64,000 nucleotides of DNA from Pseudomonas sediminis (lineage in GTDB: Bacteria > Pseudomonadota > Gammaproteobacteria > Pseudomonadales > Pseudomonadaceae): NCBI RefSeq assembly GCF_002741105.1, contig NZ_NIQU01000009.1:1-64000 (forward strand). Direction: 5' to 3'. Under the pieces are notes generated by a model that did no database searches, was not told where the DNA came from, and saw only the letters and a list, made by a program, of their open reading frames with translations. Both the position numbers and the translations under genes were made by a program. Positions 47,729-55,647 of this stretch are shown here, piece after piece (within the stretch, counting starts at the first letter, position 1; each line of letters begins with the position of its first letter).

Positions 47729-48994
47729 TCAGAGCCTGATCGACAGCCCATCGGCCAACGACTGCCGATAGGCCCGCCAGGCCGGCACGCTGCCCATCGC
47801 CACGGCTGCGGCGAGAATGCCACCAAGTAGTTTCCATTCGTAACTCGACGGCGCATTGAGTGCCAGATACAGGCCGTAATTGGCCTGGACGAAGCCCTGG
47901 CTGCCGGCGATACCCAGATATAGCAGCGCGACACCGAAGGCCACGCCTGCCAGTGCCAGGGCGAAGGCCTCCAGCACCAGCAGACTGGCGATATGCCAGG
48001 GGCGGGCGCCTACCGAGCGCAGAATGGCCATTTCCCGGCGGCGCTCGTTGAGACTGGTGAGGATCGCCGTGAGCATGCCGATCAGGCCGGTCAGCACGAC
48101 GAACAGCGAGACCACGAACAGTGCTTTTTCGGCCGTACCCATCAGGCTCCACAGCTCCTGCAGAGCGACACCTGGCAGGATCGCCAGCAGTGGCTCGCCA
48201 CGGAACTCGTTGATCTCGCGCTGCAGGCTGAAGGTGGCGATCTTGCTGTTGAGACCGAGCATGAACGCGGTGATCTGCTTCGGCTGCAGGTCCATGGCGC
48301 GTGCTTGATCCGCGCTGATCTGCGCGGCGCCACGTGCCGGCATGCCGTTCTGCCAGTCGATGTGCAGCGCCTCCATCCCGGCCAGGGAAATGTGCAACGT
48401 GCGGTCGACCGGTGTGCCGGTGCGTTCGAGGATGCCGACCACGGTGAACGGCTTGTCGTCATGCTTGACCAGGCTGATGGTGGCGACGCCGTGTGCCAGA
48501 ACGATGTTCTCGCCGAGGCCGTAGCCCAGCGCCTGTGCCACTTCCGCGCCGAGTACTACCTCGAACGGATCGTCGGCAAACTCGCGGCCCTGGGCCAACT
48601 TCAGGGCCTGGCTGCGGGCGTAACGATAGTGCTCGAAGTAGGCGGTGCTGGTGCCCATCACCCGATAGCCGCGGTGTGAGTCGCCGAGAGAAATGGGGAT
48701 GGCCCACTTCACCTGACGGTGGTTGGCGAAGTGCTCGAAACTGTCCCAGCGGATGTTGTTGGTGGCGTTGCCGATGCGGAACACCGAGTACAGCAGCAGG
48801 TTCACGCTGCCGGAGCGGGCGCCGACGATCAGGTCGGTGCCGCTGATGGTGTTGGCGAAGCTGGCGCGAGCTTCGGTACGTACACGCTCCACGGCCAGCA
48901 GCAAGCACACCGAAAGGGCGATGGCGAATACCGTGAGCAAGGCGGTGAAACGGCGGTTGGCCAGGCTGGCCAGGGCGATGCGGATCAGGTGCAT
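47729..48994 (-). CDS. ABC transporter permease, FtsX/LolC type
   Basis: A 421-residue permease with an N-terminal span (about 17-37), a large periplasmic domain at about 45-280, and three C-terminal spans (SLFVVLTGLIGMLTAILTSL, ALALAGVAFGVALLYLGIAG and ILAAAVAMGSVPAW). The segment RRREMAILRSVGARPWHI is the FtsX-family cytoplasmic loop. It begins 1 base after the ATPase gene and with it forms a mechanotransmission-type (MacB/Lol-like) transporter, probably not a classical importer. Confidence 0.88.
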   Translation of the reverse strand: MHLIRIALASLANRRFTALLTVFAIALSVCLLLAVERVRTEARASFANTISGTDLIVGARSGSVNLLLYSVFRIGNATNNIRWDSFEHFANHRQVKWAIPISLGDSHRGYRVMGTSTAYFEHYRYARSQALKLAQGREFADDPFEVVLGAEVAQALGYGLGENIVLAHGVATISLVKHDDKPFTVVGILERTGTPVDRTLHISLAGMEALHIDWQNGMPARGAAQISADQARAMDLQPKQITAFMLGLNSKIATFSLQREINEFRGEPLLAILPGVALQELWSLMGTAEKALFVVSLFVVLTGLIGMLTAILTSLNERRREMAILRSVGARPWHIASLLVLEAFALALAGVAFGVALLYLGIAGSQGFVQANYGLYLALNAPSSYEWKLLGGILAAAVAMGSVPAWRAYRQSLADGLSIRL

Positions 48995-48995
48995 C

Positions 48996-49703
48996 TCAGG
49001 CCTCCTGTGGGCGCGTGGCGCGGTTGAGTTCGGCCAGCGACAGGTTGCGGTCGAACAGCGAAGCCAGGCTCTGATCGTGGCTGACGAACAGCAGGCTGGC
49101 GCCGGCAGCGCGGCATTCGGCGAAGAGCAATTGCAGGAAGGCCTCGCGGGCGTCGAAGTCCAGTGCCGAAGTCGGTTCGTCGGCGATCACCAGTTCCGGC
49201 TGACCGATCAGTGCGCGCGCGGCGGCGACCCGCTGTTGCTGGCCGATAGATAGTTCGTCGGCACGACGGCCGAGCAGGTCGGCGCGCAGGCCGAGATGGT
49301 CGAGCAGCGCTGCTGCGGCGGCATCGATGCTGCCGTGGCGCTGTCGTGCGCGTTCGGCACGCAGGCGCGAGAAGCGGCAGGGCAGCTCGACGTTCTCGCG
49401 CACGGAAAGAAATGGCAGCAGGTTGAACTGCTGGAAGATGTAGCCAGTGTGGTCGACGCGAAAACGGTCGCGGGCACCGGCGGAGAGCTGGCCCAGGTCC
49501 TGGCCGAGCAGGCGGATATGGCCGCTTTGCGCCCGTTGTACGCCGCCGAGCAGGCCGAGCAAGGTGGTTTTGCCGCTGCCACTGGGGCCTTTGAGAAACA
49601 GGGTTTCACCGCGTGCCAGGGTGAAGGCGGGGATATCCAGCAGCTGCGCCTGGCCGGGCCAGGCGAAGCCGAGATTGGCGAGTTCGATCAGAGGTTCGGT
49701 CAT
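48996..49703 (-). CDS. ABC transporter ATP-binding protein, LolD/MacB type
   Basis: This 235-residue ATPase has Walker A GPSGSGKTT, signature LSIGQQQRVAAARAL and Walker B ELVIADEPTSALD. It begins MTEPLIELANLGFAWPGQAQ at ATG 49703; ATG 49730 is also in frame but sits against a 12-bp inverted repeat, so the shorter form is preferred. It pairs with the permease downstream. Confidence 0.9.
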   Translation of the reverse strand: MTEPLIELANLGFAWPGQAQLLDIPAFTLARGETLFLKGPSGSGKTTLLGLLGGVQRAQSGHIRLLGQDLGQLSAGARDRFRVDHTGYIFQQFNLLPFLSVRENVELPCRFSRLRAERARQRHGSIDAAAAALLDHLGLRADLLGRRADELSIGQQQRVAAARALIGQPELVIADEPTSALDFDAREAFLQLLFAECRAAGASLLFVSHDQSLASLFDRNLSLAELNRATRPQEA

Positions 49704-49730
49704 TGTCTGCAGCGTGTCGGGAGAAGGCAT

Positions 49731-49767
49731 TTATTGCCGGAGCGAGGGGCGCTCACTCCGGCAATAA
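49731..49767 (-). repeat. 12-bp inverted repeat between ZrgA and the ATPase
   Basis: TTATTGCCGGAG (49731-49742) is the exact reverse complement of CTCCGGCAATAA (49756-49767). There is no T run, so it may be an mRNA stabiliser or processing site that changes the ratio of ZrgA to the transporter. Confidence 0.6.
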
Positions 49768-49778
49768 GACGTGGCAGG

Positions 49779-50366
49779 TCAGAAGCTCAAGCGTGGCTGT
49801 GCCGGCGTCAGTTCCACGCCCTGCTGACCATTCGGGCCGATCAGTTGTACCTGAATCTTCTCGGTGGCGGGGAAGCGTTTGAACAGTTCGGCGAGATCCA
49901 ACTGTTTCAATTCGTTGGCCTTGGCGCATTCGAAGCGATAGTGCGCCTGGATGTCGCTGTGCTCGCCTTCATGATCATGATCGTGATCGTGATCGTGATC
50001 GTGATCGTGGTCAGCGTCGCCGAACAGTGGGCTTTCCAGTTCGACCTGGGTGGCCTTGCAATCGCCGCTGTTCAGGGCGAACAGGCTGATGGGCTGCTCC
50101 AGTTCCCGCTTGGCGGCGGCGACCTTGGCCTTGTCGGCATCGCTCTTGGCGGCATGCTCGACGCCCACCAGGTTCATTGCCGGGCTTTCGAGTTGCAGCT
50201 CCAGCAGGTTGCCGTCCAGTGCTGCGTTGAGGCTGGCGACGCCGTGTTCGTGGGCACCCAGGCTGTCGTGGGAATGTTCGTGGTCGTGATCATGACCGTT
50301 TTCATGGGCCTGGGCGGCGGCCAGGGGCAGCAGGGCGAAGGGCAGGACGAGCAGCAGGTGGCGCAT
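49779..50366 (-). CDS. ZrgA-like zinc-regulated periplasmic protein (DUF2796)
   Basis: This 195-residue protein has a signal peptide (about 1-20), then a His-rich stretch (HENGHDHDHEHSHDS), the DUF2796 core (LGAHEHGVASLNAALDGNLL), and a second His-Asp tract near residues 119-133 made from a hexanucleotide repeat. The family binds zinc and is zinc-starvation induced in other bacteria. It is first in the four-gene operon and lies 30 bases after a strong Zur-box-like sequence. Confidence 0.9.
   Translation of the reverse strand: MRHLLLVLPFALLPLAAAQAHENGHDHDHEHSHDSLGAHEHGVASLNAALDGNLLELQLESPAMNLVGVEHAAKSDADKAKVAAAKRELEQPISLFALNSGDCKATQVELESPLFGDADHDHDHDHDHDHDHEGEHSDIQAHYRFECAKANELKQLDLAELFKRFPATEKIQVQLIGPNGQQGVELTPAQPRLSF
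49971..50012 (-). repeat. In-frame hexanucleotide tandem repeat
   Basis: Units of GATCAT / GATCGT (plus strand) repeat about six times and encode alternating His-Asp in the ZrgA-like protein. The copy number could vary by slippage in steps of two residues without a frameshift. Confidence 0.8.
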
Positions 50367-50395
50367 GGGTATCTCCAGCGTAGGTTAGATTTAAT

Positions 50396-50410
50396 TGTTA
50401 CGTTATAACA
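50396..50410 (-). promoter_or_regulatory. Zur-box-like operator
   Basis: TGTTACGTTATAACA matches TGTTATANTATAACA at all but two defined positions, 30 bases upstream of the ZrgA-like start. It predicts repression by Zur when zinc is ample. Confidence 0.75.
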
Positions 50411-50479
50411 ACTTTTGTGGCGGACTGGCCAGCGCTTAGGGGGCGTGGGAGCATGCAGCTTCCTGACTGGAGGCTGAAC

Positions 50480-50821
50480 ATGATGCGAATACGTGGGCGC
50501 ATTGGCGACTGGCCGGTGGACCTAACGCTGGAGCTGGATAACGAGGACTGGGCGCAACTGGCGCAGCATGTGGCTGTTACGCCGACACCCAGCGTAGCGG
50601 CAGCGACTGCCGCAGCTGACGCGGGTGATGCGCTGTGGCAGACCGCGCTGCAGCTGGTGCGCGATGCAGGGCAAGTGGAAGGACCGAAGCTTATGACGCA
50701 GCTGGCCGCGTTGGCAGGTGGCGAGGCCGCTGGCAAGCGCCTGCTGGTGCGTCTGCGTCATTGCGAGCAGATCCGCATGGAAACCGGCGCGGACGCGCCG
50801 ATCTATCACTGGCAGGAGTAA
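50480..50821 (+). CDS. Hypothetical protein
   Basis: This 113-residue protein begins MMRIRGRIGDWPVDLTLELD at ATG 50480, with GGAGG upstream. It has no membrane span or signal peptide, an Ala-rich centre (about 32-55), and a basic C-terminal helix (AAGKRLLVRLRHCEQIRM). I do not recognise a family. A homologue sits at the same place in P. aeruginosa as far as I recall. It is divergent from the ZrgA operon, so the Zur box could act on both, but no evidence shows this. Confidence 0.65.
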   Translation: MMRIRGRIGDWPVDLTLELDNEDWAQLAQHVAVTPTPSVAAATAAADAGDALWQTALQLVRDAGQVEGPKLMTQLAALAGGEAAGKRLLVRLRHCEQIRMETGADAPIYHWQE

Positions 50822-50881
50822 TTGTTCAGGCTGCCAGGGTGTCGTAGGGCGCCCTGCGGCGAGCGCGATCCAACGCTGGGA

Positions 50882-51754
50882 TCAGTAGATCGCCTGATAC
50901 AGCTTGCGGCGGTAGGTGGTGACCAGAGGGTGGTCGCCGCCGAGCAGGTCGAACACCTGCAGCAGGGTCTTGTGCGGCAGGCCTTCGCTGTAGCTGCGGT
51001 TACGCACGAACAGCTTGAGCAGGCCGTCCAGCGCCGCTTCGTATTGCTGGCGCGCCAGTTGCTGCACGGCCAGTTGATACAGCGCCTCGTCGTCCTCTGC
51101 GTTCTGCGCCAGGCGGCTTTTCAGCGTGGCGGCGTCTGGCAGGTCGGCGGCCTGACGCAGAAAGGTCAATTGCGCCTTGGCACCGGCCAGTGCCTGCTTG
51201 TGCTCGTCACCCTTGACTGCGTTGAGCACGGTTTCCGCTTCGCCCAACTCGCCGCGCTCGGCCAGGCAGCGCGCGTAGAGGATCAGCGCGGCAGCATTTT
51301 CGTTGTCTTCGGTCAGCACCTGCTTGAGCAGTGTTTCGGTGTCGGCAAAACGGCCTTCGGCGAACAGCGCCTGAGCGGCCTCCATCGGGTCGGCGGCGGT
51401 AGGCGCCGGTTCGGCGACGTGAGGTTTGAGCATCTCGCGGATCGCCGCTTCCGGCTGGGCGCCGGCGAAGCCATCCACCGGCTGGCCGTCCTTGAACAAC
51501 ACCACGGTGGGCAGGCTGCGAATGCCGAAACGCATGACGATGTCCTGCTCGATATCGCAGTTGACCTTGGCCAGCAGCAGCTCACCGGCATATTCCTCGG
51601 TGATCTTCGCCAGCATTGGCATCAGCGCCTTGCACGGCGCGCACCACTCGGCCCAGAAGTCCACCAGCACCGGTTTGTGGAAGGAGTTCTCGATCACCAG
51701 TTGCTCGAAGTTGGCGGCGCCGGAGATGTCGAAGATGTAGGGGGAGTCGCTCAT
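50882..51754 (-). CDS. CnoX/YbbN-like thioredoxin with TPR-like tail
   Basis: This 290-residue protein has an N-terminal thioredoxin domain (about 1-110) with active motif WCAPC (Cys38-Cys41), unlike E. coli YbbN, which lacks the first cysteine. The cis-proline loop RSLPTVVLF and a C-terminal helical TPR-like domain follow. The family acts as a chaperedoxin that protects proteins from chlorine-type oxidation. ATG 51754 (MSDSPYIFDISGAAN) is chosen over 51778. Confidence 0.9.
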   Translation of the reverse strand: MSDSPYIFDISGAANFEQLVIENSFHKPVLVDFWAEWCAPCKALMPMLAKITEEYAGELLLAKVNCDIEQDIVMRFGIRSLPTVVLFKDGQPVDGFAGAQPEAAIREMLKPHVAEPAPTAADPMEAAQALFAEGRFADTETLLKQVLTEDNENAAALILYARCLAERGELGEAETVLNAVKGDEHKQALAGAKAQLTFLRQAADLPDAATLKSRLAQNAEDDEALYQLAVQQLARQQYEAALDGLLKLFVRNRSYSEGLPHKTLLQVFDLLGGDHPLVTTYRRKLYQAIY

Positions 51755-51808
51755 GGTCGGTCTCGAAAAACAGGGCAATGATCTATTAATGCGGGCACTG
51801 CCGCGCGG

Positions 51809-52468
51809 TTACAAGGGGCGCACGGCGTGATACAGGCTGACTTCGCGGAATTCGGCGGGCTCGGCCAGGTCTGGCCAGGTGCAGCCGTCCAGCAGTGCCA
51901 GGCGCCGGTACAGCGGATGCTGGAAGTCCTTCACCCGTGAATCGGCCACCAGGGCCTGACGCCCGCGGCTGAGAAAGTGGTCGAGCAGCGGCAGGTTGGC
52001 GCGATCGTAGAGCACGTCGGCGACCAGGATCAGGTCGTAGCGATCCGCTTCGGCGAAGAAATCGTCCGAGTAGTTCAGCGTCACACCGTTGAGTGCGGCG
52101 TTGGCGCGGCTGGCGGCCAGCGCCAGTGGGTCGAGGTCGCAGGCCACCACTTCTGCCGCACCCGCCTTGGCGGCTGCGATGGCGGCGACGCCGGAGCCAG
52201 CGCCGAAATCCAGCACGCGCTTGTCGCGTACCCACTCTGGGCGCTCGGCCAGCCAGCGTGCCAGCACCAGGCCGCTGGCCCAGCAGAAGCACCAGTAGGG
52301 CGGCTCTTCAAGGATGCGCCTGGTTTCCTCAGGGTTGAAGGCGCGCTCCATGTTGCTGGCATCGATCAGCCACAGGGCGATATCGGTACCGGGCAGTGTT
52401 TCGGCCACCAGGCGGGCATCGCCGAGTAATTCGCTGAGCGCATGCTGCAGCGGTGCGGGTGGTTTCAT
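51809..52468 (-). CDS. Class I SAM-dependent methyltransferase
   Basis: A 219-residue methyltransferase. Motif I is VLDFGAGSGVAAI (about 85-97) and the acidic residue after strand 2 is Asp111 (VVACDLDPLALAAS). Then comes a DLILVADVLYD motif IV, similar to the ETFB/METTL20 and Nnt1 branch of lysine methyltransferases. The substrate is unknown. Its start overlaps the lipoprotein gene upstream by 4 bases. Confidence 0.8.
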   Translation of the reverse strand: MKPPAPLQHALSELLGDARLVAETLPGTDIALWLIDASNMERAFNPEETRRILEEPPYWCFCWASGLVLARWLAERPEWVRDKRVLDFGAGSGVAAIAAAKAGAAEVVACDLDPLALAASRANAALNGVTLNYSDDFFAEADRYDLILVADVLYDRANLPLLDHFLSRGRQALVADSRVKDFQHPLYRRLALLDGCTWPDLAEPAEFREVSLYHAVRPL

Positions 52469-52905
52469 GGCGCCGGCACCAGATGCAGCGGGCCAAGGTC
52501 CTGGTCGTTCAGTTCAGCGATGGTGCGTGCCGGCAAGCGCTGTACCAGGCGTCCGGATTGACTGACGCGGCCGCGCAGTTCCAGGCGCAGGTCCTGAGGC
52601 GCCTGCTGCGTGTTCAGGGGCAGATGGAACGGCAGCGCTTCGCCGTCGCCACGCAGATGAACCTGGCCAAGCAAGGCACGCGGGCGACCGCGCATGTCTA
52701 CGCCCAATAATGCGAGGTCGACATCGGCGCCTGCGGCGACGCCAAGCAATTCGCCGCGCAGGCCTGGGCCCTGGATCGGTGCAGCGATGGGTTCTGCCTG
52801 TGCAGGTGCTGGAGTGGGTGGCGGCGCGGTGCTCGTGGGCTCGCCGGCGCAGGCCGCAAGCAGGCCGCTCAGGGCAATGGGTAGAAGGGGCAGATATCGA
52901 TTCAT
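52465..52905 (-). CDS. Small lipoprotein, YbaY-like
   Basis: This 146-residue lipoprotein has a lipobox LAAC (Cys19) after MNRYLPLLPIALSGLLAA, then a Pro/Ala-rich linker and a beta-rich domain (DVDLALLGVDMRGRPRALLG, FHLPLNTQQAPQDLRLELRG). The domain looks like the YbaY/META-type, but this is a weak call. ATG 52905 is chosen because it gives a proper signal; an in-frame ATG at 53016 does not. Confidence 0.7.
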   Translation of the reverse strand: MNRYLPLLPIALSGLLAACAGEPTSTAPPPTPAPAQAEPIAAPIQGPGLRGELLGVAAGADVDLALLGVDMRGRPRALLGQVHLRGDGEALPFHLPLNTQQAPQDLRLELRGRVSQSGRLVQRLPARTIAELNDQDLGPLHLVPAP

Positions 52906-53048
52906 GGCAGGTTCTGCTTTTGACGGGGCATGGGCATAGCTTAATTTGTCTTGCCGCCGTAAGCAGGCGAACTCAAGGCTCCTTACATTTTTCAATGGCG
53001 TGCTATGCGCTACCATGGCGACTTTGCCGCCATTCGTCAGCCCTCACC

Positions 53049-53516
53049 ATGCATTGTCCGTTCTGCGCTGCCAACGACACCAAGGTCATCGATTCCCGTC
53101 TGGTCGCCGAGGGCGACCAGGTCCGCCGCCGCCGTGAATGCGTGGCCTGTGGCGAGCGTTTCACCACCTTCGAAACTGCCGAGCTGGTGATGCCGCGCCT
53201 GATCAAGCAGGACGGCAGCCGCCAGCCTTTCGACGAAGAAAAGCTGCGCGCCGGCATGCAGCGCGCGCTGGAAAAACGCCCGGTGAGCGTCGAGCGCCTG
53301 GAGGAAGCCATCGCCCGTATCAAGCAGCAACTGCGCGCCACTGGCGAGCGCGAGGTGAAGTCGCTGGTGCTGGGTGAGTTGGTGATGACCGAACTGAGCA
53401 AGCTTGACGAGGTGGCCTATATCCGCTTCGCCTCGGTCTACCGGCGCTTTCAGGACCTCAACGAGTTCCGCGAGGAAATCGAACGCCTGGCCCGCGAGCC
53501 GTCGAAAAGCCGATGA
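53049..53516 (+). CDS. nrdR: Transcriptional repressor NrdR
   Basis: NrdR represses ribonucleotide reductase genes in response to nucleotide levels. It has 155 residues from ATG 53049. The zinc ribbon uses Cys3, Cys6, Cys31 and Cys34 (CPFC...CVAC), and an ATP-cone domain follows at about 49-139. An in-frame reading frame extends far upstream but this start is the only one that begins with the zinc ribbon. It overlaps ribD by 4 bases. Confidence 0.96.
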   Translation: MHCPFCAANDTKVIDSRLVAEGDQVRRRRECVACGERFTTFETAELVMPRLIKQDGSRQPFDEEKLRAGMQRALEKRPVSVERLEEAIARIKQQLRATGEREVKSLVLGELVMTELSKLDEVAYIRFASVYRRFQDLNEFREEIERLAREPSKSR

Positions 53517-54628
53517 GCGAACGCGACCAATTCTTCATGGCGCGCGCCCTGCGGCTGGCGCGCAAAGGCCTGTACTCCACCCATCCCAATCCACGAGTCG
53601 GCTGCGTCATCGTGCGTGATGGCGAGATCGTCGGCGAAGGCTGGCATGCCCGTGCCGGTGAGCCGCACGCCGAGGTGCACGCACTGCGCCAGGCCGGTGA
53701 CAAGGCGCGTGGCGCAACGGCGTACGTGACACTGGAGCCCTGCAGCCATCATGGGCGCACGCCGCCTTGCGCCGATGCGCTGGTCGCCGCCGGTGTCAGC
53801 CGGGTCGTCGCGGCGATGCAGGATCCCAACCCGCAGGTGGCCGGCAGTGGCCTGCTACGCCTGGCCCAAGCCGGTATCGAGGTCGCCAGTGGCGTGCTGG
53901 AAAGCGAGGCGCGAGCGCTCAATGCCGGTTTCATCAAGCGCATGGAGAGCGGGTTGCCGTTCGTGCGGGTCAAGTCGGCGATGAGCCTGGATGGCCGCAC
54001 TGCCATGGCCAGCGGCGAGAGTCAGTGGATCACTGGCCCGGCGGCGCGCGCGGAGGTGCAGCGTTTACGCGCGCAGTCCAGCGTGGTGCTCAGTGGCGCC
54101 GACACCGTGCTGGCGGACGATGCCCGGCTGACGGTGCGTCCCGACGAGCTGGGATTGGGTGTCGAAGCCACCTTCATGGCCGCCTCGCGACCACCGCTGC
54201 GGGTGTTGGTCGATGGTCGTCTACGCGTGCCGCTGAGCAAAGCCTTCTTCCAGGCCGGTCCGGCGCTGGTGGCCACCTGTGCGGCTGCCGCCGCCCGTGA
54301 TCGCTATCTGGCCGATGGTCACGAACTGCTCGCCGTGCCGGGCAGCAATGGTCACGTCGACTTGCGCAAGTTGCTGCTGGAACTGGCCGGCCGTGGCGTC
54401 AACGAAGTGCTGGTAGAGGCCGGGCCGCGTCTGGCCGGCGCCTTCGCCCGTTCCGGTTTGGTGGATGAGTACCGCATCTTCGTCGCGCCCAAGCTGCTCG
54501 GCTCCAGTGCGCGGCCGCTGTTCGAACTGCCGCTTAACCGCATGGCCGAAGCGCCGGAGTTGCAGATTCTCGATATTCGCGCCGTCGGCGACGACTGGCA
54601 GATCACTGCGGTGCCCAAGGCCAGATAG
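53513..54628 (+). CDS. ribD: RibD bifunctional deaminase-reductase
   Basis: RibD deaminates and reduces the pyrimidine intermediate of riboflavin synthesis. It has 371 residues. The deaminase domain (about 1-145) shows zinc ligands His52 (with Glu54 in HAEVHAL), Cys77 and Cys86 (TLEPCSHHGRTPPC). The reductase domain begins near VRVKSAMSLDGRTAMASGES. It overlaps nrdR by 4 bases, so both are probably cotranscribed. Confidence 0.97.
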   Translation: MSERDQFFMARALRLARKGLYSTHPNPRVGCVIVRDGEIVGEGWHARAGEPHAEVHALRQAGDKARGATAYVTLEPCSHHGRTPPCADALVAAGVSRVVAAMQDPNPQVAGSGLLRLAQAGIEVASGVLESEARALNAGFIKRMESGLPFVRVKSAMSLDGRTAMASGESQWITGPAARAEVQRLRAQSSVVLSGADTVLADDARLTVRPDELGLGVEATFMAASRPPLRVLVDGRLRVPLSKAFFQAGPALVATCAAAAARDRYLADGHELLAVPGSNGHVDLRKLLLELAGRGVNEVLVEAGPRLAGAFARSGLVDEYRIFVAPKLLGSSARPLFELPLNRMAEAPELQILDIRAVGDDWQITAVPKAR

Positions 54629-54696
54629 CGCACGGGCCATGCGTCGCGGCGATAAATGTGATAAAACGCCACGCGGTCATTTCACATGGCCGCAAC

Positions 54697-54845
54697 GTTC
54701 TCAGGGCGGGGCGAAATTCCCCACCGGCGGTGATGGTTCGTAGAACCTAGCCCGCGAGCGCTCGCCACGGTACCTGCCAGGCGAGGTCCAGCAGACCCGG
54801 TGCGATTCCGGGGCCGACGGTATAGTCCGGATAAAGAGAGAGCGG
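54697..54845 (+). promoter_or_regulatory. FMN riboswitch (RFN element)
   Basis: The conserved blocks run from GTTCTCAGGGCGGGGCGAAA through CCCCACCGGCGGTG, ...AGCCCGCGAGCG..., CAGCAGACCCGGTGCGATTC and CCGACGGTATAGTCCGGATA to AGAGAGAGC. It lies 69 bases after ribD and controls the downstream riboflavin genes. High FMN would shut them off. Confidence 0.96.
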
Positions 54846-54902
54846 GATTCCCTCCACGGGCGCCTCGTGCGTGTCCGTGAAATCCCTATCGATCGGCATT
54901 GC

Positions 54903-54923
54903 CCTGTTTTTGACCAAAACAGG
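54903..54923 (+). promoter_or_regulatory. Expression-platform hairpin sequestering AGGAG
   Basis: CCTGTTTT pairs with AAAACAGG around TGACC. The 3' arm includes the first bases of AGGAG, the ribosome-binding site of the 18-codon reading frame at 54933. A weak T run is absent, so control looks translational. Confidence 0.55.
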
Positions 54924-54932
54924 AGTTCGTCC

Positions 54933-54989
54933 ATGCTGTTCAGCACCACCTTCAACGTGAAACCGGAGGGCTTATGTTCACCGGCATAA
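54933..54989 (+). CDS. Possible 18-residue leader peptide overlapping riboflavin synthase
   Basis: ATG at 54933 with AGGAG nearby encodes MLFSTTFNVKPEGLCSPA and ends at TAA 54989, past the riboflavin-synthase ATG (54974) in another frame. If translated, it would bring ribosomes to the next start (coupling). There is no experimental support; short open frames arise by chance. Confidence 0.4.
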   Translation: MLFSTTFNVKPEGLCSPA

Positions 54990-55636
54990 TCGAAGCCATC
55001 GGCAGTATCCGCGCCATGACGCCCAAGGGCGGCGACGTGCGCGTCTACGTGGCCACCGGCAAGCTCGATCTGGGTGACGTCAAGCTCGGCGACAGCATCG
55101 CCGTCAACGGCGTGTGCCTGACCGCAGTGGAACTCCCCGGCGACGGCTTCTGGGCCGACGTCAGCCGCGAGACGCTGGCGCGCACCGCCTTCGTCGACCT
55201 CAAGCCCGGCAGCGCGGTGAACCTGGAAAAGGCCCTGACGCCCACCAGCCGCCTCGGCGGGCACCTGGTCAGCGGCCACGTCGACGGCGTCGGCGAGATC
55301 GTCTCGCGTGCCGATAACGCCCGCGCCGTGCAGTTCAAGGTGCGCGCCCCGCGCGAGCTGGCCAAGTACATCGCGCACAAGGGCTCGATCACCGTCGACG
55401 GCACCAGCCTGACCGTCAACGCGGTCAATGGCGCCGAGTTCGAACTGACCATCGTGCCGCACACCCTGGCCGAGACCATCATGGTCGACTACCAGGCCGG
55501 GCGTAAGGTCAACCTCGAGGTCGACCTGCTGGCGCGTTACCTGGAGCGCCTGCTGCTCGGCGACAAGGCTGCAGAGCCCAAGGCCTCGGGCCTCACCGAA
55601 AGCTTTCTCGCCGAACACGGCTACCTGAAGAATTGA
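54974..55636 (+). CDS. ribC: Riboflavin synthase (alpha chain)
   Basis: It dismutates lumazine to riboflavin. It has 220 residues and two similar lumazine-binding halves: MFTGIIEAIGSI...VNGVCLTAVE and GGHLVSGHVDGVGEI...VDGTSLTVNAVNG. GGAGGGC precedes the ATG. It overlaps ribB only if the minor upstream ribB start is used (4 bases). Pseudomonas usage calls this ribC; E. coli usage is ribE/ribC. Confidence 0.95.
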   Translation: MFTGIIEAIGSIRAMTPKGGDVRVYVATGKLDLGDVKLGDSIAVNGVCLTAVELPGDGFWADVSRETLARTAFVDLKPGSAVNLEKALTPTSRLGGHLVSGHVDGVGEIVSRADNARAVQFKVRAPRELAKYIAHKGSITVDGTSLTVNAVNGAEFELTIVPHTLAETIMVDYQAGRKVNLEVDLLARYLERLLLGDKAAEPKASGLTESFLAEHGYLKN

Positions 55637-55647
55637 GGAGACGCCCG

